From: Symsagittifera roscoffensis
Taxonomy: Eukaryota > Xenacoelomorpha > Acoela > Convolutidae
Length of the DNA stretch: 64,000 bases
Direction: 5' to 3'
Assembly (NCBI RefSeq): GCF_963678635.1
Contig: NC_087071.1
Coordinates: 35,333,680 to 35,397,679 of the forward strand
A program made the translations under genes and the position numbers. Shown here in pieces: positions 57,136 to 64,000 of this stretch (its first letter is position 1; each line of letters begins with the position of its first letter). Below the pieces are notes generated by a model, which was given only the letters and a program-made list of their open reading frames with translations, did not search any database and was not told the DNA's origin.

Positions 57136-57230
57136 CAATGAACATCCAGATTTTACTATGAATTATTTCGACGCTTCGGATGCAATTGCCCGCCGTGGTT
57201 ATAGGTTTTGAGCGAAACTCGGATCTACGT

Positions 57231-57411
57231 AACAATCTCCCCCCTTGTTGTATTTACTAAAGAATCTCCACCCCTGTAAATGAAAACAGTAAATTCGCAC
57301 TACAGCATTGTATGTAAATTTTGCTGCATTCTGAATGGTCGAAAATTTGCTGGAAGTAATCTTATTAACGATCTCCTCCCCTTTCTTGGAAGGGGATTGT
57401 TAAGTAGATCC
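57231..57411. mobile_element. MITE-B copy 2 (hAT-like, 8-bp TSD)
   Basis: Left GGATCTACGTAACAATCTCC; right GGGGATTGTTAAGTAGATCC. Flanks CGAAACTC (57223-57230) and CGTAACTC (57412-57419), an 8-bp duplication with one mismatch. Internal GGTCGAAAA is shared with the copy at 11999. 181 bp. Confidence 0.82.
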
Positions 57412-57427
57412 CGTAACTCTGCTTTAT

Positions 57428-58015
57428 GAACTTTCGACGTTATGTTTATTTCAGTTTTAATTTCCGTTAATGTCTGGACAGTTGCTCTTTTTAATTAAAT
57501 CTGTCTGTCCGAAATTTTTGCAATTCTCTATACCATAAACGATTTAGCGAAAACTGTAAAAAAAAATCTAAAGCCCCACTTTATCGTGTCCTACAACGAC
57601 GAACACTTAGACACAAGCTATTCTCAAGAAAAGAAAAAACGAACACTATTGAAGGCAACCAAATTGTGGCCAAAATCTATTTACGAGAAAACAGTACTCC
57701 TCTTCTCAAATGGGGAAAGATCAAAAACAATTGGCTTTGGATCCGCCAAAAACTCCCGAAGAAGCCACCCAAAAAGTCTGCGACATTTGGTTCAGTTTGC
57801 CCAAAAATTATGCGCAAAACCTTGCCTTCAGTGTTACTCGACGACATCGAAATATGATTGCACGATGTGGCTACAGATTTTAGGCAAAACTTCTGTTACG
57901 TGAACTTTCGATTTTATTTTTGTTTCATTTTTAGTTTTTGCTTATGCCTAGACAGTTGCTCTTTTTAATTAATTCTGTCTGTTCCAGCTTTTTGATACTC
58001 TCTAAAGTCAATTGT
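57428..58015 (+). repeat. Direct repeats flanking a transposase-like fragment
   Basis: TGAACTTTCGA...GACAGTTGCTCTTTTTAATTAA occurs at 57428-57545 and again at 57901-58015 in the same orientation. The pair encloses the transposase-like piece. The inverted partners at 56756-57000 suggest that these are terminal repeats of a collapsed element. Confidence 0.6.
57714..57876 (+). pseudogene. Possible Tc1-like transposase C-terminal fragment
   Basis: In the frame starting ATG at 57711 the end reads DIWFSLPKNYAQNLAFSV, then TRRHRNMIARCGYRF and a stop. The pattern W-x-x-(I/L)-P ... Q-x-L ... S ... R-R ... I ... G is that of the end of Tc1-family transposases. The catalytic part is not visible, and the identification rests on this pattern only. 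Confidence 0.35.
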
Positions 58016-58045
58016 GAATGAAACTTCATAATAAGATTTTTCGGC

Positions 58046-58227
58046 TTAGTTCAGATTCAAATTGAATATTCTGCCTTCCATAGTCTCTTCGAGTGCATCA
58101 ATCCCTATTGAAGTAGAAGAAACGTTTCTGGTGATCTACAATGAGTGTGGCCAGTCAATGAGAGAGGAGTCTAAGAGCATACGGACTAATAAAAAAGCAA
58201 TTAATAGAGTCTTCAGTACTACCTAGG
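58046..58227 (+). other. Unidentified open segment
   Basis: A frame after an AG (RFKLNILPSIVSSSASI, then FLVIYNECGQSMREESKSI, stop near 58227) has a more protein-like composition than its surroundings. There is no start codon and no family recognised. It could be an orphan exon or chance. Confidence 0.2.
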
Positions 58228-58297
58228 AAATAAAGAATTTATACATAAGTTAGGCACATTCATCAAGTTTTTTCAGTAGAACTTAAAAACAAAACTT

Positions 58298-58912
58298 CCC
58301 GGGTTGACCTCCATGCACCGAAAATGCTTATCATACAATTCCATACATCAAGTTTGTGGAAAAATTCTTGTCATACAATTTTCATACAATTTCTAAAAAC
58401 GGTTGAAAAAAGATGTTAACTTATTTCTGTGGCTGTTTGATTCTAAAAAAGTAATTTTGAAAATTTGGCCCAAAAATTTTTTTGAATTTTTTTCAACCGC
58501 AGATTGAATTTCGTGCGCAAACAAACATTTTTCGAAAAAAAATTTTGCATGCGAAGCGAAATTTAATTTTTTGTGTGCATAACGTAATCCTGGATACGAT
58601 AATATTTGCTTTTATTTTCTTTTGACTTCACTTTTTGTAAATGCAAAGACCGTCCAACCTTTGCTTTGAGTAACCACGGTCTTGGTTACTTGTGTTCGGT
58701 TGCAAACACAACCGAAATTTTTTCAGCAAATAAATTTAGAAAGAAGAAATCAAACTTTTTGATTTATGGAAAACCACCTATCATACAATTTTCATATATG
58801 GAAAAAGGTTTATCATAGAGATTTCATACAATTTTCTGTACGTATGGAAATGTATGACAAGAAGTTTCTCATATATGGAAATTGTATGATAAGAAGTTTC
58901 GGTCATCCCGGG
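58298..58912. mobile_element. MITE-A copy 4
   Basis: Left CCCGGGTTGACCTCCATGCA; right GGTCATCCCGGG. Flanked by TT on both sides. At 615 bp it is the shortest copy, and its left end matches copy 3 closely. Internal ATATATGGAAATTGTATGAT and CATAACGTAATCCTGGATAC. No ORF. Confidence 0.82.
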
Positions 58913-59383
58913 TTGATTAGATTTATCAATTCACTTCTTTGATATAATTGACGATTCAATTACTTGCTTCATCGATTAGCCCGTATAAATCAATATTTGT
59001 CTACTTTTCTGCTCTTTTATCCTTTCTGCTCTTACAATTCCTTTAAAACAGTTTTTGCTTTTAAGACAGTGCGTTTAATAAACAAACACAGCAGAAGCAG
59101 AGCCCCGAAATATTAGAAAGTTAATAGCCGAAAGTTGCAATTTTATTCATTACAGCAGTTGCTTGTTGTCGTTCGATTTGAGGGCAAGCACGTTCTGAAC
59201 CAACTTTTTGCTTGCTTCCCAATGGGGGGTATATTCATGATGGAGGCTCGAATGGAAGAATTGAACTTTTAACCAATCAAAATCGTTAGACGTTCCGATT
59301 TAACTGTTCCAATAAAAGTATATCATGTTTTAATAAAAGTAACTGGATTCCAGAGACCTAACACACCTATCCAGTGCACACCG
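58913..59383. other. Spacer without recognised gene
   Basis: Nothing recognised. CCTATCCAGTGCACA near 59367 recurs near 15921. Confidence 0.35.
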
Positions 59384-60204
59384 GCACCGAGCGCCCATGG
59401 ATCATAATTGATTATATTGTCATAAAATGGTCAGTATCTATAAAATGACAAAATAATCGATTATAATCCATTAAAAATTGATTATAATCCTAATATTTTT
59501 ATGCCAATAAAGTCCATTATAATCTCGTTTACAATTTTGTTCAAAGTTATCTCATTACATGTTTAGTGCAGTTGCGACGTATTACGTTTTATGAAATGTT
59601 ACATTTCAGAAGGAAATTTAAATACATATTTTTTGTCTTTACTTTTCTAATTCATCGCAGTTTAACACTTCATTCTACTGTTTTTTTTAACACAACCCAC
59701 TCCCCCCCCCATTCCCTCAGATTACCAGTTAACCCCCCCCCCCCCTCCCCGGTTTATTTACCATCCCCCTTCTCCGGTTTATTAAACCCCCCCCCCACCC
59801 GTTTATTAAACCCCCCTCCCGGTTTATTTACCCATTTACCCATCCCCCAGGTTATGCCCCCCAGTTTACACCCCCCAGCTTACCCCCACTTTACTCTACC
59901 CCTTTAGCTGTGGGGAGGGGCGGGGGTAAAAAGCTTGAGGGGCGAGAGGATGAGGTTGAGACATGGCATTTATTTTGCAAATTTCTCGCAAAATTTGCAA
60001 AATAATTGAAAATAGTTCTTAAAATGAAATGGATTATAATCGATTATAATGGATTATAATGGATTTTTATTTCAAAAATAATCGATTATAATGGCAATAT
60101 AATCGATTTCGTGGTCTGAATTTTATATCTGTAATGGATTATAATAGATTATTTTTGTCTCGGAAATCCATTATAATCGATTAAAATCCATGGGCGCACG
60201 GTGC
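59384..60204. mobile_element. Foldback element with 19-bp TIRs
   Basis: Left terminus GCACCGAGCGCCCATGGAT (59384-59402); right terminus is the complement, GCACCGTGCGCCCATGGAT (60204-60186), one mismatch. Inside are ATTATAATCGATTATAATGG repeats in both halves, a C-rich minisatellite with GGTTTATTAAACCCCCC-like units (59700-59890) and a short G-rich piece at 59912-59945. No transposase; the Pro-rich frame at 59566-59907 is compositional. No clear target duplication. Confidence 0.78.
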
Positions 60205-60343
60205 GGGCAGTTTGGCTTCGCAACGGGCTAATCAACGTTTGCATGAAACCAAAATCTTTATTAACAGAAAATGAAATATAGTGGTGCAGCAAAGTTTTCC
60301 TGTTCAAGTTGTGTTGATGATCAAAATTTTTTTGTTCCAACTT

Positions 60344-60650
60344 TTGTGACGAAAGTGACGGAATATTTCTGCTCGGGATGTTTTTTTTTTTAGACAAAAT
60401 TTGACTTTTTAACTAGCTTTTTTTCGACGGAATTTTTTGTATCATTCAAAAGATTTTGTTGTTCTGAGCTTAGAATTAAAAAAAATTCACCTGTGTTTTT
60501 TTCCGGAAATTTATGGGGGTTCAGAGATTGCATAACATTTGCGCTACTAACACGTCTGCAAAAATTTAATCCGTCTCACAAAATGTTCCGAATTGGTTGA
60601 AAGAAGCTTATTTGCCATTATTGATTTGATAATAAAAACGATATCTATTA
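60344..60650 (+). repeat. R1 dispersed repeat, 3'-truncated copy
   Basis: CTGCTCGGGATGTTTTTT, GACTTTTTAACTAGC, GGGGGTTCAGAGATTGCATA and TTCCGAATTGGTTGAAAGAA follow the order of the copy at 40498. The right end is missing. Confidence 0.62.
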
Positions 60651-61135
60651 CTTCCGATTAATTTATTTTAATTTTAATTTTTAGGTTTTTTTAATTTTCC
60701 TAAAAATTTTTCAATACCCGACTTCGATTTCGCAAAATTTGGAAAAATGTTTCTCTTGTGCTCTAATTGGTCAAAATTAAATTTGATGGCCTGGTTTTAC
60801 TCTTTTTTTTCAGTTTTCCAAAACTCAATTTTGAATGGCTGAAATACAGTGAAAACAAATTTCCAACATTCCTTTCCACCATCATGAGAGACTCCGCTGC
60901 CTAATTCCTTCAATTAAACTTGAAAGTTTGAGGACATGAAATTGTATCGGCTAGCAAACAAATCTAAAAAAAAACCTTATAAAAAATTTAAATACAAAAA
61001 TTAGGCACAAAAAATTACGAAAATCGCAGTAATTTCACATTTCACAATTTGCGCGAAAATCCCTGTTCGATTCAACCGCTACAGGTCGAGTGTTACTGGT
61101 CTTGTGATGGCTTGAACCGAACACTGAATACCGCG
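60651..61135. other. Spacer without recognised gene
   Basis: AT-rich, nothing recognised. Confidence 0.35.
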
Positions 61136-61139
61136 CAAA

Positions 61140-61545
61140 CTGTTAGATGTGTAAAAAAAACTATGATATAAGTAAGTATTTAATATTAACCAATCATGAT
61201 CCATCTAACTAACAACCCACTTATTTGTAAGTGCTGAAGTTACTTGTAATTTCAGCACCAGAGAGATTTGAATTTAACTTAGAAATTAGTTGGACTCTCC
61301 CGAGCACTTCAGCAGCCGCAATAAACCAGTATACCCTAGATCTATTGAGCCTAGCAGAGACTAGTTAAACAACCTGAGACTAGATAGTATAAGAGTAAGA
61401 TTAGGATCGGTATTAGACTAAGAAGTTGCACGAATCTATCCGGCCGAAAATAAGATAGCGTGACGAGCAGACGGTGTACCCTATCCGAAATTACTCTATG
61501 AGTTACACCTCGGTCCTAACTCATCTGGTGCGACCATAAGTCTCG
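61140..61545 (+). other. Possible LTR/leader of an unknown element
   Basis: The base composition changes here. The segment holds a 13-bp-arm hairpin (61231-61258), CAGCCGCAATAAACC (a polyadenylation-type AATAAA near 61320) and, after ...CTCATC, TGGTGCGACCATAAG at 61526, which could be a primer-binding site. The two ORFs downstream would then be the element's genes. No second LTR is inside the window, so this is a hypothesis. Confidence 0.3.
61231..61258 (+). repeat. Hairpin, 13-bp arms
   Basis: GTGCTGAAGTTAC and GTAATTTCAGCAC are reverse complements except for one position, with a 2-base spacer. It is located where an LTR or leader is suspected. Confidence 0.8.
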
Positions 61546-61611
61546 AACAAGACCTTACTAGATTAGAATTAACCAAAAATAGATTAGAAATTAGACAAAA
61601 ACATTTACAAA

Positions 61612-61845
61612 ATGTTATACGACAATAATTTAATTGAAATGTCTCTCCGACTCAATAGATCAGAGCCAATATTCCGAACCATAATAGAACTACCCGGAAT
61701 TGGAAGAAGACATCGAACCAAAGACGACATACGACAAAGTAGAAACTTGCCGTATAGTTATATGATAGTTCGGCAAAAGCCAGAACAAACTTTTATATTT
61801 CGAATACTACTTGCAATGAATTTAGATTTCCATTTGCAAACATAA
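61612..61845 (+). CDS. Small ORF, unknown, upstream of the unknown element genes
   Basis: 77 codons with ATG. Rich in Arg, with RRHRTKDDIRQSRNLPYSYM in the middle. No family recognised. Its position before two overlapping ORFs and its basic character fit an element-encoded leader peptide or first exon, but it could be chance. Confidence 0.3.
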   Translation: MLYDNNLIEMSLRLNRSEPIFRTIIELPGIGRRHRTKDDIRQSRNLPYSYMIVRQKPEQTFIFRILLAMNLDFHLQT

Positions 61846-62746
61846 AACCTTGAAGTTAATCTTCAAAATCATTTCAGGCGCTAAACAAAATTAATATTAT
61901 ACAATAACGATTGATAAAAAGATCTAAGATCGTTTTCCTAAAACTCTGCAGTATTATACAAAACATGTTTGAAAAATATTTATTGGAAAATAAAAATAAA
62001 AATTAGTAGCATGACAATAAATGGTTAGTAATCATAAATCATCTTGTTGTTCCAGCTTCATCACCTAAAACATAACAGCAATCATCAACTCACTAATATG
62101 ATCAAAACACTAAATCTTTCCTTTACACACATCTAAAATTTTATTAAAACTTAAAGTCACTTAATTTTAAAACCAGATCATCAAGGCTTATCCTTGGATC
62201 TTAAATCATTTTCTATTTAATTAAATTTCAAATTTGATCATCAAGGCTTATCCTTGGATCAAACAGAACAACTTTGTTCTCCCCCACCCACTTAATTAGT
62301 GTCTAACGACCTCAAACGTCGATTCACTACCCAACCCTTTCTAAAGACCCAAGACTAATAGAAATTTTTAAACAAAACTAATCATTCAAATTAGGATAAA
62401 CAGTGAAGAACTTCGGTTAATCATCCTTCACTTGACCCCCCCTCTTACCAGACCCAGGATAAATCTTAGACTTAGTAAGTTTAAAATAGTATCTAACGAA
62501 CTACTCGCGTTCTAATTATACCTGAACCTTGTGGATCGATTTACTATTCTCCAACCCTTGAACACAATCACTACCCCTAAGTAAGATTAAGTAAGTTAAC
62601 ACCTTAGCTTATACTAGTCACGAGAAAGTAAAAATCATTCTTCGGAATAGATATACTTTTCTCTCCAACCCTGAACAAATAGACCCAGGTTAAGCTAACC
62701 AAAAAATCGTAAGAAGTAACAGTTTAGGAAAATAGAAATCATTTAA
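61846..62746 (+). other. Long leader-like region with repeated hairpin
   Basis: GATCATCAAGGCTTATCCTT (then GGATC) occurs twice, near 62177 and 62237; its inner part CAAGG...CCTTG can pair. The rest has no long ORF and is C-rich on the plus strand relative to nearby DNA. Function unknown. Confidence 0.4.
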
Positions 62747-63244
62747 CAACCTTTTGCATCCGTCATCCTAAACCTTAAGTCATTTAAAAACCTAGGAAAT
62801 AAACAAACAATCATTTTACACAATTGTGAAATAGATAACAAAAAATACGACCTTGTAATCACACCTCATACACAAACAGTTGGATACATTCGAACAAAAC
62901 GACAAACACTAAAGAGAAAAATAATAACTAAACAAAGACAAATAACACGAAGAAGATTTTCAAAAAATCGAAACGCATTTTCAGAATCAGAAACCAACAG
63001 TTTAGACGAACTTTACAAACTAAAAGAATCAATAGATAAAAATTACCCACAACACGATCAATTATATTTTTCTGACTCAGAAACAACTTCAAATTCATCA
63101 CAAAGAGGAAAAAGAAGAATAAAAAAACAGTACAAACACAAACCAGTACATTTATACAATTGGAATCAACCAATTCGACACATTAATAATTACATATTAA
63201 CAGTCATCGAACGAAAAAATGAGTTCAACGCACACCCCAGGTGA
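62747..63244 (+). CDS. Open frame without ATG, basic protein, unknown
   Basis: 166 codons including the stop (TGA 63242-63244), open from just after a TAA at 62744. It has no Met, so it would need a splice from an upstream exon, a non-AUG start or recoding. The middle is strongly basic (RTKRQTLKRK, TRRRFSKNRN), followed by an acidic Ser-rich stretch and RGKRRIKKQYKHKP. It overlaps the next ORF by 26 nt in the +1 frame. I recognise no domain; the basic character would suit a nucleic-acid-binding or nuclear-targeting product of the same element. Confidence 0.4.
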   Translation, partial: QPFASVILNLKSFKNLGNKQTIILHNCEIDNKKYDLVITPHTQTVGYIRTKRQTLKRKIITKQRQITRRRFSKNRNAFSESETNSLDELYKLKESIDKNYPQHDQLYFSDSETTSNSSQRGKRRIKKQYKHKPVHLYNWNQPIRHINNYILTVIERKNEFNAHPR

Positions 63245-64000
63245 CGAAACTCCAGATGATGATGAAATCTTTCCTTTTATAGTAGACGCAGATACTGATA
63301 GAGGACAACATATATTTTGTCAAAATTTACTCGTAAATTTATTTGAACCCGGAATCAGTCCATGTAAAACAGAGTTCCCCGATGTAAAAATCAAAAGACA
63401 AATCATAGATCACTATCTAAAAGATATATGCAACATAACACAGCAGTATGGAATCTACTCTATAGAATTCACTTCCCCAAACCATAATAATAGAACATAT
63501 ACTATTCAAACAGACGATCTTGATTTAGAATTTTCAAAAGTTTTTTCAGAATATATAAAAAGCATCCAATACCATAACTCACAAAGAGCAAACTCCATTT
63601 TCACCAATGAAGTTTTCGCAATAATATATAGTTATATTTCGATATTAGAAAATGAACTCCCACTAACAAATGTCTCACCGACAGAAACATCCAAACATTT
63701 GAAAGTACGACATGAAATCACACTACTCTCTAGTTATTTAAACATCATTAAAGAAAATTTCACGAAAGACGACGTTTCACAACATACCAAACACGATTTA
63801 CAAAAAATTTTGGCATGGTTCATAATAGATTATTTCACACACAATATTGATTTAATTGCACAAGCAAGAAAAAATTTTAGACCCCAAAATTCGAACGATG
63901 ATACCGCTATCACAGAACAATCAGATTATGTTTGGGACCCCGAATGGTCTCATCCCGCATTTATAAGCTTTCCACAATCAATCTCAAGTCAAGCAATAGG
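63219..64000 (+). CDS. Unknown ORF family, intact copy, runs off the window
   Basis: ATG at 63219 and open to the window end, 260 codons with no stop. It begins with an acidic segment (GDETPDDDEIF), then FCQNLLVNLF, KIKRQIIDHYLKDIC, FSKVFSEYIKSIQYHNSQ, IIYSYISILENEL, KILAWFIIDYFTHNIDL and WDPEWSHPAFISF. A broken paralogue lies at 20555-21658, keeping the same blocks, so this is a conserved protein family present in several copies. Predominantly helical and hydrophilic, with no signal peptide. A Gag-like structural protein of an LTR or other retroelement is my best guess, because of multiple copies, the preceding overlapping ORF and the LTR-like DNA upstream, but no zinc knuckle or enzyme domain is visible. 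Confidence 0.6.
   Translation, partial: MSSTHTPGDETPDDDEIFPFIVDADTDRGQHIFCQNLLVNLFEPGISPCKTEFPDVKIKRQIIDHYLKDICNITQQYGIYSIEFTSPNHNNRTYTIQTDDLDLEFSKVFSEYIKSIQYHNSQRANSIFTNEVFAIIYSYISILENELPLTNVSPTETSKHLKVRHEITLLSSYLNIIKENFTKDDVSQHTKHDLQKILAWFIIDYFTHNIDLIAQARKNFRPQNSNDDTAITEQSDYVWDPEWSHPAFISFPQSISSQAI

Noticed and set aside
62830-63173. Minus-strand ORF MVDSNCINVLVCVC...
   Set aside because: Hydrophobic antisense of the basic plus-strand frame at 62747-63244.

Overview
The window looks like AT-rich, repeat-dense nuclear DNA of an animal, probably an invertebrate. The reasons are a spliced lipocalin gene with GT-AG introns, Ty3/gypsy LTR retrotransposons, and many short non-autonomous DNA transposons (hAT-like elements with 8-bp target duplications). 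No bacterial operon, rRNA or convincing tRNA is visible. The species cannot be named from the sequence alone.

Host genes are few and all lie on the minus strand. (1) A four-exon lipocalin (apolipoprotein D-like) gene runs from 12471 down to 2839. Its splice phases match at every junction and give a 162-residue secreted protein, with the GxW motif formed across the first intron. Its introns are filled with mobile DNA, including an old gypsy element in the 5.2-kb last intron. (2) A family of secreted cysteine-containing proteins that I do not recognise has two intact intronless members (18434-19225 and 28717-29493). A third member is visible only as two exon-like pieces (56218-56507 and 53551-53751) separated by 2.5 kb.

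Layout: 1-1490 is an inverted pair of degenerate minisatellites. 1961-2270 is a 150-bp tandem repeat. 2839-12471 is the lipocalin gene. 12.5-18.4 kb holds repeats only. 18.4-19.2 kb is secreted gene 1. 20.55-21.66 kb is a broken copy of an unknown ORF family whose intact member starts at 63219 and leaves the window. 21.9-23.0 kb is a TIR element. 24.3-28.2 kb is a three-copy tandem array. 28.7-29.5 kb is secreted gene 2. 30.4-30.8 kb is a hAT-like MITE. 31.4-46.7 kb is a rearranged gypsy cluster on the minus strand, of which 5.67 kb (element plus flank) is tandemly duplicated almost perfectly. 46.8-49.3 kb holds two more TIR elements. 50.3-53.46 kb is a perfect-looking 3 x 1067-bp tandem array. 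53.5-56.5 kb is the third secreted paralogue. 56.7-60.7 kb is a run of MITEs, a possible Tc1 remnant and a foldback element. 61.2-64.0 kb is the 5' part of an unknown, possibly LTR-type, element with at least two ORFs.

The most interesting points are a TIR family (CCCGGGTTGACC termini) whose four copies all have 2-bp flanking duplications of differing sequence, the unknown secreted protein family, the unknown ORF family shared by 20.6 and 63.2 kb, and the recent genomic tandem duplication of the gypsy fragment. All coordinates and homology calls were made by eye.
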